NCBI RefSeq assembly: GCF_000264315.1
Contig: NZ_AJXU01000003.1
Coordinates: 1-46,864, forward strand
DNA: 46,864 bases
From: Rhodanobacter fulvus Jip2
GTDB taxonomy: Bacteria; Pseudomonadota; Gammaproteobacteria; Xanthomonadales; Rhodanobacteraceae
Reading direction: 5' to 3'
Shown: one piece after another, positions 35,417 through 46,410 of the stretch
How the letters are laid out: each line of letters opens with the position of its first letter
Position numbering within the stretch: position 1 is the stretch's first letter
Notes under the pieces: generated by a model
Databases searched by the model: none
Told to the model about the DNA's origin: nothing
Seen by the model: the letters and a program-made list of their open reading frames with translations, nothing else
Program-made: the position numbers and the translations under genes

Positions 35417-36339
35417 GCGCGGTCCTCCACCAGGCTCACGAAAATATCCTCCAGCGAACTCTGGCGGGTTTGCAGGTCCTTGAAGTCGATGCCCGCTTCG
35501 CCGAGGCGACGCAGCAGCGTGTCGATGCCGGTGTTCTCGCCCTGGGCATCGAACGTATAGGTGAGCTGCTGGCCGTCATCGGACAGCGCCAGCGGATAGC
35601 CGGCCAGGGCGGCGGGAATCGCCTGCAGCGGCGCCTGCAACTGCAGGATCAGCTGCTTGCGTCCCAGCTTCTCCATCAGCTCGGCCTTGCCTTCGACCAG
35701 GATCAGCTCGCCCTTGTTGATCACGCCGATGCGGTCGGCCATTTCCTCGGCCTCGTCGATGTAGTGCGTGGTGAGGATGATGGTGACGCCGGTGTCGCGC
35801 AGCGCGCGCACCATCGCCCACATGTCGCGCCGCAACTCCACGTCCACGCCCGCGGTGGGTTCGTCAAGGAACAGGATGGGTGGCTCGTGCGACAGCGCCT
35901 TGGCGATCATGACGCGCCGCTTCATGCCGCCGGACAGCGTCATCAGCTTGCTGTCTTTCTTGTTCCACAGCGAGAGGTCCTTCAGCACCTTCTCGATGTG
36001 CGCGGGGTTGGGCGCCTTGCCGAACAGCGCGCGGCTGAAACTGACCGTATCCCACACGGTTTCGAACGCGTCGGTGGTGAGCTCCTGCGGCACCAGGCCG
36101 ATGCGTTCGCGCGCGGCGCGAAAGTCGCGCACCACGTCGTGGCCATCGGCCAGCACGTTGCCGCTGCTGGGGTTCACGATGCCGCAGATGATGCTGATGA
36201 GCGTGGTCTTGCCGGCGCCATTGGGGCCGAGCAGGGCGAAGATCTCGCCGCGGCGGATCTGCAGGTCGATGCCCTTGAGCGCACTGAAGCCCGAGGCGTA
36301 GGTTTTTGTCACCTGGCGCACGTCGATGATCGATTGCAC
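35413..36339 (-). CDS. ABC transporter ATP-binding protein
   Basis: The 308-residue ATPase has Walker [10 protein letters not shown] (38-46), signature LSGGMKRRV, Walker [13 protein letters not shown] and the H-loop TTHYIDEAE, and is closest to the YadG/drug-exporter group. No ATG fits; the GTG at 36339 (VQSIIDV) gives the correct family start. On the minus strand a TATACT at 36374-36379 lies about 35 bases upstream and could be the -10 box, with no clear -35 partner. Confidence 0.92.
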   Translation of the reverse strand: MQSIIDVRQVTKTYASGFSALKGIDLQIRRGEIFALLGPNGAGKTTLISIICGIVNPSSGNVLADGHDVVRDFRAARERIGLVPQELTTDAFETVWDTVSFSRALFGKAPNPAHIEKVLKDLSLWNKKDSKLMTLSGGMKRRVMIAKALSHEPPILFLDEPTAGVDVELRRDMWAMVRALRDTGVTIILTTHYIDEAEEMADRIGVINKGELILVEGKAELMEKLGRKQLILQLQAPLQAIPAALAGYPLALSDDGQQLTYTFDAQGENTGIDTLLRRLGEAGIDFKDLQTRQSSLEDIFVSLVEDRA

Positions 36340-36412
36340 GGTGCGTGTGTTCCTGTCGCATGCGAAGCGGCCGAGTATAAACACTGCGGCCGTCGGGGCT
36401 GTTCGCTTTTCG

Positions 36413-36447
36413 TTGAGCGGCACTACGCGGCCGCAACGACCGCTCAA
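36413..36447. repeat. Inverted repeat at the end of the sugar operon
   Basis: TTGAGCGG (36413-36420) pairs with CCGCTCAA (36440-36447), spanning the DUF1080 stop codon. There is no T-run, so it is a weak terminator candidate. Confidence 0.35.
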
Positions 36448-37226
36448 TCCAGCGGGCGCACCCAGATATTGCGGAAGCTGATGGGCTGCGAGGGATCGCC
36501 GTGCGCCTGCAGCTTGATCGGTGCATCGGTGTACGGCGTGTAGGCCGGCTTGCCGACGTAGACGGTTTCGCCGGCCAGCGCGGTATGGTTTTGCACCAGC
36601 ACGCCGTTGTGCACCACGGTGACGTAGGCCGGCGAGGTGAGCGCGCCGTCGGCGGCGAATACCGGTGCGGTCCAGATGACGTCGTAGGTTTGCCATGCGC
36701 CCGGCGGACGCATCGCATTGACCAGCGGCGGCATCTGTTTGTAGACGCTGGCGGCCTGGCCGTTGACGTAGGTGGGGTTGTTCCACGAATCCATGATCTG
36801 CAGTTCGTAGCCCGCATCGCCCGACCCGGTCGAGGCGAGAAACAGGCCGCTGTTGCCGCGCGCCTGGCCTTCGCCTGCGATATCCGCGGGCACCTGCCAT
36901 TCCAGGTGCAGCTGATAGTTCCTGAATCGCTGCCGGGTCTGGATGTTGCCGGCCTTCTTGTCGACCGTCAGCACACCGTCATGGACTTTCCAGCGGGCCG
37001 GCGAATGGTCGCTGGTCGATTCCCATCGATCGAGGTCGCGACCATCGAACAGCACGACCGCATCGGAAGGAGGGGCAGCGTCGTGCTTGCCCGGTGTCAC
37101 CACCTTCGGCACCGGCTGCCATTGTTCGGTGGCCTTGGGGTCGGTCGGTGGGTGATCCGCGGCGGTGGCGAATGACGGCGCGGCGGTTGCCAGCGCGATG
37201 AAGATCAACACGGTTCGGCACGTCAT
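36444..37226 (-). CDS. DUF1080 (3-keto-disaccharide hydrolase) family protein
   Basis: The 260-residue protein has a signal peptide ([20 protein letters not shown]) and a DUF1080 concanavalin-like domain: [28 protein letters not shown] and the C-terminal [11 protein letters not shown]. Characterised DUF1080 proteins cleave 3-keto-glycosides. As last gene of an operon with a GMC oxidoreductase, it would hydrolyse the oxidised glycoside in the periplasm. The start at 37226 is the one that gives the signal peptide. Confidence 0.88.
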   Translation of the reverse strand: MTCRTVLIFIALATAAPSFATAADHPPTDPKATEQWQPVPKVVTPGKHDAAPPSDAVVLFDGRDLDRWESTSDHSPARWKVHDGVLTVDKKAGNIQTRQRFRNYQLHLEWQVPADIAGEGQARGNSGLFLASTGSGDAGYELQIMDSWNNPTYVNGQAASVYKQMPPLVNAMRPPGAWQTYDVIWTAPVFAADGALTSPAYVTVVHNGVLVQNHTALAGETVYVGKPAYTPYTDAPIKLQAHGDPSQPISFRNIWVRPLD

Positions 37227-37249
37227 GGGCAGCTCCGAAACTGGGGAAA

Positions 37250-38148
<899 letters not shown>

Positions 38149-38152
<4 letters not shown>

Positions 38153-39210
38153 GACGGGTCGATCCCCAGCACGCGACGATTGAACGCCGCGTCGGCGCCG
38201 GTCGCGGCGAAGTCATCGAACGCGCGCTCGGTGACCTTGATGATGTGCTCACGGATGAAGGCCGCGCCTTCCTTCGCGCCTTGCTCGGCGTCCTTGATGC
38301 AGCACTCCCATTCCAGCACCGCCCAGCCCGGGTAGCCGTATTGCGCGAACTTGCTGAAGATCGACCGGAAGTCGATCTGCCCGTCGCCCAGCGAACGGAA
38401 GCGGCCGGGGCGATCGATCCAGCTCTGGTAGCCGCCGTAGACGCCGGAGCGGCCGTTGGGACGGAACTCGGCGTCCTTCACGTGGAAGGCGCGGATGCGC
38501 TGGTGATAGAGGTCGATGAAGGCCAGGTAGTCCAGCTGCTGCAGCACCATGTGGCTGGGGTCGTACAGGATGTTGGCGCGCGGGTGCTGGTCCACGGCAT
38601 CGAGAAAGCGCTCGAAGGTGGCGCCGTCGTGCAGGTCCTCGCCCGGATGCAATTCGAAACAGACGTCCACACCGGCGTCATCGAAGGCATCGAGGATGGG
38701 GCGCCAGCGCTTGCCCAGTTCCGCAAACGCCTGCTCGATCAACCCGGCCGGACGCTGCGGCCACGGATAGAACAAATGCCAGGCCAGCGCGCCGGAGAAC
38801 GTCGCGTGCGCGGTGAGGCCGAAGTGCTTGCTGGCCTTGGCCGCCAGCTTCAGCTGCTGCACGGCCCACGCCTGGCGCTCGACCACGTTGCCTCGCAGCG
38901 CGGGTGGCGCGAAGCCGTCGAACAGCGCGTCGTAGGCCGGGTGCGATGCCACCAGTTGTCCCTGCAAATGGGTGGACAGCTCGGTCACCGCCAGCCCGTG
39001 TTCGGCCAGCATGCCGGCGATGTCGTCGCAATACGTCTTGCTGGCAGCGGCCTGTTCCAGATCGAACAGGCGGGTGTCGTTGGAGGGGATCTGCACGCCG
39101 ACAAAACCCAGCGACGCCGCCCAGCGGGCGATGTTGGGCAGCGTGTCGAATGGTGCGGTGTTGCCCGCGTACTGGGCCAGGAAGATGCCCGGGCCTTGGA
39201 GTGTTTTCAT
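38149..39210 (-). CDS. Sugar phosphate isomerase/epimerase family protein
   Basis: The 353-residue TIM-barrel protein lacks a signal peptide and is probably cytoplasmic. Metal-binding residues are suggested by CFELHPGED, YDPSHM, FHVKDAEF and VLEWE. It is in the family of inositol/keto-sugar epimerases. It overlaps the downstream isomerase gene by four bases and begins three bases after the small oxidoreductase subunit gene. Confidence 0.88.
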
Positions 39211-39213
39211 GGG

Positions 39214-39801
39214 TCAGAGCCTCAAGACGGTTTCGACGGCCCAGGCGCGGCCGTTGCCCGCTTTGGACAAGGGCACGTCGGCCTGGTAGCCGCCGGGGAC
39301 GGCCACGTACTGCAGCACCTGCGTGCAGCCGGGTTCGGACATGAAGAAGCCCAGCATCGCCAGCTTCTTGGTCATCAGCACGAACGCGGGAGCGGAGCCC
39401 GGATCGACGTCGCGGCCTTTGGCGAGCGCTTCGGCATGCAGCCGCGTGACCAACGCCTTGCGCTGCGTGGCGTCGAGTTTCAGGAAGGGCGTGTTGCTGG
39501 CGCCACGGAAGCTGGCCATCGCGGCCAGGTAGCGCGCTTGTTCGGCCTTCGAATAGACGTCCTTGAACATCTGGTCGATGAAACGCGGCACGCCTGCATC
39601 CACGGCGCCGGGTGTGTCGGTGCGGGGAATGATGATGTCGACCACGGCGGCGATCAGCTCGCCCTGTGGCTCGGTGAAGAAGCGCGGGCCGGCAGCGGGC
39701 TTCAGTGCGGCGGCATGCGCATCGAACACGGCCAGCAGCGGCGCGCCCGCCGCGCTGAGCGCCAGCGCGGACATGCACTTCAACCATTCGCGACGATTCA
39801 T
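39214..39801 (-). CDS. Gluconate 2-dehydrogenase subunit 3 family protein
   Basis: The 195-residue protein has a Tat signal (MNRREWLKCMSALALSAAGA) and the subunit-3 domain (AAVVDIIIPRTDTPGAVDAGVPRFID). Such small subunits escort the FAD subunit through the Tat pathway. The gene follows the GMC gene by ten bases. Together they resemble glucoside 3-dehydrogenase complexes; no cytochrome c subunit is encoded next to them. Confidence 0.9.
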   Translation of the reverse strand: MNRREWLKCMSALALSAAGAPLLAVFDAHAAALKPAAGPRFFTEPQGELIAAVVDIIIPRTDTPGAVDAGVPRFIDQMFKDVYSKAEQARYLAAMASFRGASNTPFLKLDATQRKALVTRLHAEALAKGRDVDPGSAPAFVLMTKKLAMLGFFMSEPGCTQVLQYVAVPGGYQADVPLSKAGNGRAWAVETVLRL

Positions 39802-39811
39802 GGCGTTCTCC

Positions 39812-41503
39812 TCAGATATTGCCGCGCTTGAGTTCTTCCACGGCATGGCTGGCCGCGCGTGCCGTCAACGCCATGTAGGTCAGCGACGGGTTCTGGCAGG
39901 CGGACGAGGCCATGCAGGAGCCGTCGGTGACGAAGACGTTCTTGCAGGCGTGCATCTGGTTCCAGCTGTTGAGCACCGAGGTTTTCGGGTCGCGGCCCAT
40001 GCGCGCGGTGCCCATTTCGTGGATGCCGGCGCCCACGTTCGCCTTGGTCTTGTATGGCGTCACGTTGCGGTAGCCGGCGGCGGTGAGCATCTCCACCGCG
40101 TCGTTCATGATGTCCTTCTCCATGCGGATTTCGTTTTCGCCGTGGGCGGCGTCGAAATTGAGCAGGGGCAGGCCGTACTTGTCCTTGCGGTTGCGGTCCA
40201 GGGTGACGTGGTTGGCGTGCGACGGCAGCATCTCGCCGAAGCCCGTCATCCCGATGCGCCACTGGCCCGGCGCCTGGGCCGCGCGTTTCAGCTCATCGCC
40301 CAGCAACGGCTCGTCGACCAGCCGCGTCCAGTCCTGGCGGCTGGCACCGCCCTGGAAGCCGAAGCCGCGCAGGTAGCCGCGCTTGTCGTTGCCGATGTTG
40401 CGGTAGCGGGGGATGTAGAAACCGTTCGGGCGCCGGCCGGTGTAGTAGCGGTCTTCATGGCCATCGACCAGCGCGCCGGCGCCGCTGCCGAACACGTGGT
40501 CCATGATGTTGTGGCCCAGCTCGCCACTGTCGTTGCCGAAGCCGTTGGGAAAGCGGCTGGAGGTGGAGTTGAGCAGCAGGTGCGCAGTGCCGAAGGTGGA
40601 GGCGCAGACAAAGATGATGCGGGCGAAGTAATCCGTCTGCTGGCCGGTTTCGGCATTCAATACGCGCACGCCGGTGGCCTTACCCTTGGCGTTGTCGTAG
40701 ATCAGCTCGTGCACGATGGCGTTGGCCACCATGGTCATGTTGCCGGTGCGCTGGGCCGAGGGCAGGGTGGACGAGTTGCTGCTGAAGTAGGCGCCGTACG
40801 GACAGCCGCGCATGCACAGGTTGCGGTACTGGCAGGGCGCGCGTTGCGGGCTCTTGTCGTGCTTCAACGGCGCGGACAGGTTGGCGGTGCGGCCGATGAT
40901 CAGCCTGCGCCCCAGCTTGCTTTGCAGCTTCTCGCGGAAATCCTTCTCGACGGCGTTGAGCTCCATCGGCGGCAGATACTGGCCGTCGGGCAGTTGCGCC
41001 AGGTGGTCGGTGTCACCACTCACGCCGATGAACTCCTCGACGTAGTCGTACCAGGGCGCCAGCTCGTCGTAGCGGATGGGCCAGTCCACGCCGACACCAT
41101 CCTTGCCGTTCGCCTCGAAATCCATCGGGCTGAAGCGATAGCTTTGCCGGCCCCACATCAGCGAGCGGCCGCCGACCTGGTAGCCGCGGAACCAGTCGAA
41201 CGGCTTGGTTTCCTCGTAGGGGTTGTCCAGGTCGTCGACGAACCAGTGCTTGGTGGATTGCTTGATGCCGTAGAAGGAAGGACGCGTGTGCACCGGATGC
41301 CGGCGGATGTCTTCCTGCGTGGGCTCGTCGGCGTAGGGCAGTTCCCAGGGCGCCTTCATGGCGGTGGGGTAATCGCCGTGCTCGACCATGCGGCCGCGGT
41401 CCAGGACCAGGGTCTTGAGTCCTTTTTCGGTCAGTTCCTTGGCAGCCCAGCCGCCGCTGATGCCGGTGCCGATGACGATGGCGTCGTAGATGTGGTTGTT
41501 CAT
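39812..41503 (-). CDS. GMC oxidoreductase, glucoside 3-dehydrogenase-like large subunit
   Basis: The 563-residue flavoprotein has the FAD motif GTGISGG (12-18), a GGRSLMWG motif (111-118), and C-terminal HEMGTARMG and ACQNPSLTYMALTAR carrying the expected catalytic His and Asn. Cys224, Cys230 and Cys234 (CQYRNLCMRGC) match the Fe-S cluster segment of Fe-S-containing FAD dehydrogenases. It is predicted to oxidise the C3 hydroxyl of sugars or glycosides, passing electrons to the respiratory chain. It has no signal peptide of its own and would be carried by subunit 3. Confidence 0.9.
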   Translation of the reverse strand: MNNHIYDAIVIGTGISGGWAAKELTEKGLKTLVLDRGRMVEHGDYPTAMKAPWELPYADEPTQEDIRRHPVHTRPSFYGIKQSTKHWFVDDLDNPYEETKPFDWFRGYQVGGRSLMWGRQSYRFSPMDFEANGKDGVGVDWPIRYDELAPWYDYVEEFIGVSGDTDHLAQLPDGQYLPPMELNAVEKDFREKLQSKLGRRLIIGRTANLSAPLKHDKSPQRAPCQYRNLCMRGCPYGAYFSSNSSTLPSAQRTGNMTMVANAIVHELIYDNAKGKATGVRVLNAETGQQTDYFARIIFVCASTFGTAHLLLNSTSSRFPNGFGNDSGELGHNIMDHVFGSGAGALVDGHEDRYYTGRRPNGFYIPRYRNIGNDKRGYLRGFGFQGGASRQDWTRLVDEPLLGDELKRAAQAPGQWRIGMTGFGEMLPSHANHVTLDRNRKDKYGLPLLNFDAAHGENEIRMEKDIMNDAVEMLTAAGYRNVTPYKTKANVGAGIHEMGTARMGRDPKTSVLNSWNQMHACKNVFVTDGSCMASSACQNPSLTYMALTARAASHAVEELKRGNI

Positions 41504-41545
41504 GCAGCCCTCGGGGAAAAGGCGATCAACGGAAAAAGTCCGCGG

Positions 41546-42436
41546 TCAGCGCCACGGGCGCAGGTAGTCGTAATCGATGCGCGCGGCGTCGAGCTGGCTG
41601 ATGCGGGAAAACGGGCCTTCCTGCTCGACGAAGCAATGCTTCAGCCCCGCGCGATCGGCGGCGGCCATGATCGGCTGGTAGTCGATCGTGCCGCGGCCGA
41701 GCTCGGCGCCGGGGTAGCTCCCGTTACCGGCGCCAGCCAGGAAATCCTTGGCGTGCATCAGCGGCATGCGGCCGGGGTTGGCCTTGAAATAATCCGCGGG
41801 GTTCTTGCCGCCCACGTGCACCCAGCCGCAGTCGAGCTCGAACTGCACCAGGTCGTGTCGGGTTTCCTTCAGCAGCACGTCGTAGAACGTCTGCCCGCCA
41901 CCCACGTCGGAAAATTCCAGATGGTGGTTGTGATACGCGTATTGCAGGCCGGCCTGCTTTGCTTTTTCGCCCAGCCGGTTCGCGTACTCCGCGGTGCGCT
42001 TGGCGCCGTCGAGCGAATAGTCCTGCTCGGCATGCTTGCCCTTGGCCGCCAGCTCTTTCTGCATGATCGCCGGCAGCATGCTGCTGACGATGTAGTGCGA
42101 GCCGAGCACGTGCGCCGCCTCGATGCCGGGTTCGAAACCGATGCCGTCGAAGTGCAGGCTGGGACAGCGCAGGCCAGTGGCGTCCAGCTGGCCGCGCAAG
42201 GTGGCGGCGGTGCTGGTGATGATGCCCTCGATTTCGGTATAGCCGATGGTCTTCAGCGTTTTCAGCGCGCCGATCGGATCGTCCTGGTAAGCCTTCAGCA
42301 CCATGTACAACTGGATGCCCATCGGTTTGCCCTGCGAAGCGGCGGCGAACGCCCTGCCGGCCGTGCTGGTGGCCAGAAATGCAGCGGTGCCGCAGAGCGC
42401 CGAGCGGGTCAGGAACTGCCTGCGGGACATCGTCAT
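41546..42436 (-). CDS. Tat-exported TIM-barrel isomerase/epimerase-like protein
   Basis: The 296-residue protein has a Tat signal (MSRRQFLTRSALCGTAAFLA) and an AP-endonuclease-2-like barrel with YAYHNHHLEF, ELDCGWVHVGG and LMHAKDF as metal/substrate stretches. It is the third TIM-barrel protein of this operon. The ATG at 42436 overlaps the permease stop as ATGA. A periplasmic keto-sugar isomerase or epimerase is the best guess. Confidence 0.88.
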   Translation of the reverse strand: MTMSRRQFLTRSALCGTAAFLATSTAGRAFAAASQGKPMGIQLYMVLKAYQDDPIGALKTLKTIGYTEIEGIITSTAATLRGQLDATGLRCPSLHFDGIGFEPGIEAAHVLGSHYIVSSMLPAIMQKELAAKGKHAEQDYSLDGAKRTAEYANRLGEKAKQAGLQYAYHNHHLEFSDVGGGQTFYDVLLKETRHDLVQFELDCGWVHVGGKNPADYFKANPGRMPLMHAKDFLAGAGNGSYPGAELGRGTIDYQPIMAAADRAGLKHCFVEQEGPFSRISQLDAARIDYDYLRPWR

Positions 42437-43674
42437 GGGGTTTTCTCCCGGGTGGCCAGGTTGAGGTGAGAAAGCTCGGGGTCCGCGGCGCGTTCGCGGT
42501 CCTTGAACAGCAGCAGGAACAGCACCAGCACGGCGGCGGCGAAGCCGGCGGCGGTCAGCCAAATCGGACGCCATTGATGCGCCACGATGCCCTGGGCGTC
42601 CGTCGCGGCGTAGGCGTCGACGGCCAGCCCCGACAGCCACGAGCCCACGAACATGCCCAGGCCATAGGTGAGGAAGGTGATGAGCCCTTGCGTGGCGGCG
42701 CGCAGCGCGGGCGGTGCCTCACGGTCGATGTAGATCTGGCCGACCACGAAGAAGAAGTCGAAGCAGATGCCGTGCAGGATGATGCCGAACCACAGCATCC
42801 ACATCAGCTCGCCGGGCGCGCCGAAGGCAAACAGCACATAGCGCACCACCCAGGCCAGCATGCCCACAGCCAGCATGTACTTCACGCCCAGGCGCCGGAA
42901 GAACCAGGGGATAAGCAGCATGCAGAGGATTTCCGACATCTGCCCGCCGGTCATCTTGCCGGCCGCGTTGACCACGCCCACCTCGTTGAGGAACAGGTTG
43001 GTGAACGCGTAATAGAACTGCAGCGGGATGCAGATCAGGAACGAGGCGAGCGCGAACACCGCCATCGAACGCCCGCGCAGCACGTGCAGCGCTTCCAGTG
43101 GCAGCGCCTGGCGCAGTTCGAAGCGCTTGTTCCCAGCCAGCGGCGGGGTGGCGGGAAGGGTGAGGCAATAGCCCGCCATCGCCAGCGACAACCCGGCAGC
43201 CAGATACAGCGGCGAGGCGGTGGCTTCCACGCCGGCCGCACCCACGATCAGGCCGACCACGATCCAGCCGATGGAACCGAATACGCGGATGGCGCCGAAT
43301 TCCTCGCGCGGGTCATCGATGTGCCGCATCGCCAGCGAGGTGGTCAGCGCCAAGGTCGGCATGTAGCAGAGGCTGTAAACCAGCAGCGTGGCGTAGATCA
43401 GGCCGAACGCCTGCTGCTGCGCCGTGAACACCAGCAGCGCGGCGCCCAGCACGTGCAGGGCGACCAGCACGCGGCGTGTATCGAACCAGCGGTCCGCCAA
43501 CAGGCCGGCGAACAGCGGCGAGATCATCGCGCCGATCGCCGTGGTGCCGGCGATGGCGCCGATCTCCTGGCCGCTGAAATGCAGCGTCCTGCCGAGCCAG
43601 GTACCCACGGTGACGTACCACGCACCCCAGATCGCGTATTGGAAAAGCATCATCAAGCGAAGGCGCCACTTCAT
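42433..43674 (-). CDS. MFS permease of the nucleoside:H+ symporter (NupG-like) family
   Basis: The 413-residue protein has 12 predicted helices. FQYAIWGAWYVTVGTWLG at the N-terminus and FGAIRVFGSIGWIVVGL are typical of the nucleoside:H+ symporter branch of MFS. In sugar-catabolic operons such proteins often carry sugars or oxidised derivatives rather than nucleosides. The ATG at 43674 overlaps the upstream dehydrogenase stop as ATGA. Confidence 0.88.
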   Translation of the reverse strand: MKWRLRLMMLFQYAIWGAWYVTVGTWLGRTLHFSGQEIGAIAGTTAIGAMISPLFAGLLADRWFDTRRVLVALHVLGAALLVFTAQQQAFGLIYATLLVYSLCYMPTLALTTSLAMRHIDDPREEFGAIRVFGSIGWIVVGLIVGAAGVEATASPLYLAAGLSLAMAGYCLTLPATPPLAGNKRFELRQALPLEALHVLRGRSMAVFALASFLICIPLQFYYAFTNLFLNEVGVVNAAGKMTGGQMSEILCMLLIPWFFRRLGVKYMLAVGMLAWVVRYVLFAFGAPGELMWMLWFGIILHGICFDFFFVVGQIYIDREAPPALRAATQGLITFLTYGLGMFVGSWLSGLAVDAYAATDAQGIVAHQWRPIWLTAAGFAAAVLVLFLLLFKDRERAADPELSHLNLATREKTP

Positions 43675-44864
43675 TTCCGTACTCCCCTTTTGCGTGGTGG
43701 TTCGCGGTCGTCGTCGACGCGTTGCCATGCGCCGCCCGCGGCGTGGCTCTTGAGCATGGCATCGATCACCAGGGCGTTGCGGTAACCGTCGGCGAAGGTC
43801 GGCAGGGCAGCCGGTTTCGTCTGCGGCGTGCCGCCCTTGCGGATCCAGGCGTAGGCATCGGCGATCAGGTTGCGGAAGGCATCGCTCCAGGCTTCCGGAT
43901 GGCCGGCGGGCAAGTGCGCATAGCCGCGAGCGGCGGGATCGAGCAGGGCCGGGTCACGCGACAGCACGGCATTCGCCTGCGCGTGGTGGCCGATCCACAG
44001 CTCGTTGGGATTTTCCTGGCGCCATGCCAGCGAGGCGAGGCGGCCGTTCACTTCCAGCCGCAGATCGTTCTTGTGGCCGGGCAGTACCTGGCCCACGGTG
44101 ACGCAGCCGCGGGCGCCGTTGTCGAAACGCAGCAGCACGCTGGCGGTGTCCTCGCTGGTGATCTTCACCTCGCGCCGCGTTGTTGCTTTGGCCTTGGCGA
44201 AAGCGCGCGTCGGCGCCGCCGCCACATGGCGCACGGGCACCGCCGTGTAGAGGTCGGCCAGCACGGCGGTGATGCGCGCGCCGGTGACGTGTTCGGCCAG
44301 GTCGCACCAGTGCGAGCCGATGTCGCCCAGCGCGGAACTGGCGCCGCCGCGCTTGGGATCGAGGCGCCACGAATAGGTGGTGTCGTCGGTCAGCCAGTCC
44401 TGCAGGTAGCAGCCGTGCACGAATACCGGTGCGCCCAATTTGCCCTTGGCGATCATCACCCGCGCCTGCTGCACCAGCGCGTGGCTGCGATAGTTGAACG
44501 TCACCACGTGCGCCACGCCGGCGTCGCGGGCAGCTTCGTGCAATTCGCGGCTCTCTTGCAGGTTGCTGGCCAGTGGCTTGTCGGAGATCACGTGCTTGCC
44601 AGCACGCAATGCCGCCAGCGAAATCTCCCGGTGCAGGTGATTGGGTGTGGTGTTGTGGACCACCTGCACGGCCGGGTCGGCCAGCAGTTCGCGGTAGTCC
44701 GCGTAAGCATGTCCAACGCCAAGCTCGCGCGCCCGCTTCTGCGCGGAGGCCAGGCTGGAGCCGGCAAGGCCCACGACCTCGACGTTGCCCAGCCGGCGTA
44801 CGGCATCGATGTGATGCGCGGCGATGAAGCCCGGCCCGACCAAACCCATGCCGAGGGTCTTCAT
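43671..44864 (-). CDS. Gfo/Idh/MocA family oxidoreductase
   Basis: The 397-residue protein has an N-terminal NAD(P) Rossmann fold (GLVGPGFIAAHH) and the conserved EK/DKP site HVISDKPLASNL, with NYRSHALVQQAR in the substrate domain. It probably reduces or oxidises a (keto)sugar in the cytoplasm. It is the promoter-proximal gene of the sugar operon and diverges from the LacI-type regulator. The ATG at 44864 gives the normal family start; no strong ribosome binding site is visible. Confidence 0.9.
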   Translation of the reverse strand: MKTLGMGLVGPGFIAAHHIDAVRRLGNVEVVGLAGSSLASAQKRARELGVGHAYADYRELLADPAVQVVHNTTPNHLHREISLAALRAGKHVISDKPLASNLQESRELHEAARDAGVAHVVTFNYRSHALVQQARVMIAKGKLGAPVFVHGCYLQDWLTDDTTYSWRLDPKRGGASSALGDIGSHWCDLAEHVTGARITAVLADLYTAVPVRHVAAAPTRAFAKAKATTRREVKITSEDTASVLLRFDNGARGCVTVGQVLPGHKNDLRLEVNGRLASLAWRQENPNELWIGHHAQANAVLSRDPALLDPAARGYAHLPAGHPEAWSDAFRNLIADAYAWIRKGGTPQTKPAALPTFADGYRNALVIDAMLKSHAAGGAWQRVDDDREPPRKRGVRK

Positions 44865-45030
44865 GGGTTTGTGGTCCACGCGCGGTCGGTGGAGATTCGT
44901 TTCAGCGGCCCGCCGAAGTCGGGGGCACGTGAGCGCGGCAGGCTTTGGCCCGTCGCGGCGTTGGCGTTGGCGTTGGTCGATACGGTCTGGCCTGCCATTC
45001 CCCCTCCAATCGCAGCTCTGTGGCTTGGTG

Positions 45031-45046
45031 ATGTATTCGATTACAT
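45031..45046. promoter_or_regulatory. LacI-family operator candidate 1
   Basis: ATGTATTCGATTACAT is a 16-bp near-perfect palindrome with a central CG, as in LacI/GalR operators. It is 167 bp upstream of the Gfo/Idh start. Confidence 0.7.
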
Positions 45047-45168
45047 GCGCATGAAACAGGTGCTTTCAGGACACGATCCGGGCAAGCTGGCCTCGCGCAA
45101 CGGCAGACGCTGTGCCGGAACCGTGCAGACGTATGTAGCAGATGCTGAAATGCTCCTGCAACCATTTC

Positions 45169-45184
45169 ATGTAATCCATTACAT
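45169..45184. promoter_or_regulatory. LacI-family operator candidate 2
   Basis: ATGTAATCCATTACAT shares the ATGTA.TC.ATTACAT pattern with operator 1, 138 bp away. Two like sites would allow DNA looping by a tetrameric or paired-dimer regulator. Confidence 0.7.
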
Positions 45185-45298
45185 TGCGCCGCACAAAACC
45201 GGTGTCAGGCCCACAGCGGAGAACCACTTGCGGGGCGCTGTTGCGGGGCCGGGCGGATGCTATCGTGCAGTGCAGCGTCGACGAGGAGACGGCAAATC

Positions 45299-46378
45299 GT
45301 GAGTGCGGATGGAACCAAAACCAGGCGACAGGCAGGCGACGGACAGCGCACCGGCGCGGCACCTCCGGCGCGGGTGAGGACGATCAAGGAGATCGCCGCC
45401 ATCGCCAATGTTTCGGTGGCGACCGTGTCGCGCGCGCTGCAGCGGCCCGAGGTCGTCAGCGAAGTCACGCGCCAGCGCATCCAGGAAGTGGTCAAGCGGC
45501 TCGGCTACACACCCAACGCGCTGGCGCGCAACCTGCGCACGGCGCGAACGCGCCTGATCGTGGCGTTGCTGCCGGACATCGCCAATCCCTTCTTCTCCGA
45601 GGTGATCCGCGGCATCGAGCAGGTGGCGCACGAGAGCGGCTACTCGGTGTTGCTGGGGGAAACTCAGAGCAGCCTGGTGCGCGAGCAGGCGTATGCCGAC
45701 ATGATCGCCGCGCGCCAGGCCGACGGCATCATCACCATGTCCCACCGGGTGCCGAAGATCCCGATGCCGGGCCGGCTGCCGGTGGTCAATGCCTGCGAAT
45801 ACGTGAAGGACAAGCAGATTTCCAGCGTCTACGTGGACAACGTCGCCGCCGCGGGCGCCGCCGTCGATTACCTGGTGATGCTGGGGCACCGCGAGATCGC
45901 CTTCATCGCCGGCCCGCCATCGAGCCCGATCTGCGTGGACCGCAAACAGGGCTACCGGCTGGCGTTGCAGCGGGCGAAGCTTGCCGTCGATCCGGCGCTG
46001 ATGGTCAGCGGCGATTTTTCGATCGAGGCGGGCGAACGCGCCGTGGAGCTGCTGCTGTCGCAGGGGCAGTCGTTCAGCGCGGTGTTCTGCTCCAACGACG
46101 AAATGGCGATCGGCGCCATGCGCGCGCTGAGTTCGCACGGGCTGCGGGTGCCGGAGGATGTTTCGGTGGTGGGCTTCGACGACATCCGTTTCGCGCGCTA
46201 TACCTCGCCCGCGCTGACCACCATCGCCCAACCCAAGAATGCACTGGGGCGGGAGGCCATGGCCATGCTGATCGAGCTGCTTGCCGATCCCGAAGTGCCA
46301 CCGCGCAAGCGCGTGCTGTCGGCGGATCTGGTGGTGCGCGGTTCGACCGCACCGCCGTCGCCGCGAAAGCGGAAATGA
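45299..46378 (+). CDS. LacI-family transcriptional regulator
   Basis: The 359-residue protein has a LacI HTH (TIKEIAAIANVSVATVSRALQRPEVVS) preceded by a ~28-residue basic extension, the hinge YTPNALARNLRT, and a periplasmic-binding-like effector domain ending VVGFDDIRFARYTSPALTTI. The GTG at 45299 is chosen for the GAGGAG ten bases upstream. It is divergent from the sugar operon, which it is expected to repress with release by a sugar effector. Confidence 0.92.
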   Translation: MSADGTKTRRQAGDGQRTGAAPPARVRTIKEIAAIANVSVATVSRALQRPEVVSEVTRQRIQEVVKRLGYTPNALARNLRTARTRLIVALLPDIANPFFSEVIRGIEQVAHESGYSVLLGETQSSLVREQAYADMIAARQADGIITMSHRVPKIPMPGRLPVVNACEYVKDKQISSVYVDNVAAAGAAVDYLVMLGHREIAFIAGPPSSPICVDRKQGYRLALQRAKLAVDPALMVSGDFSIEAGERAVELLLSQGQSFSAVFCSNDEMAIGAMRALSSHGLRVPEDVSVVGFDDIRFARYTSPALTTIAQPKNALGREAMAMLIELLADPEVPPRKRVLSADLVVRGSTAPPSPRKRK

Positions 46379-46410
46379 TGAAGGAATAGTCGAAGGTCGC
46401 GACTGCCAAA

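Larger units (their letters stand above)
44865..45298. other. Divergent control region of the sugar operon and its LacI-type regulator
   Basis: These 434 bp contain no gene. Two matching 16-bp operators are present at 45031-45046 and 45169-45184. Promoters for both directions must lie here but were not resolved by eye. Confidence 0.6.
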
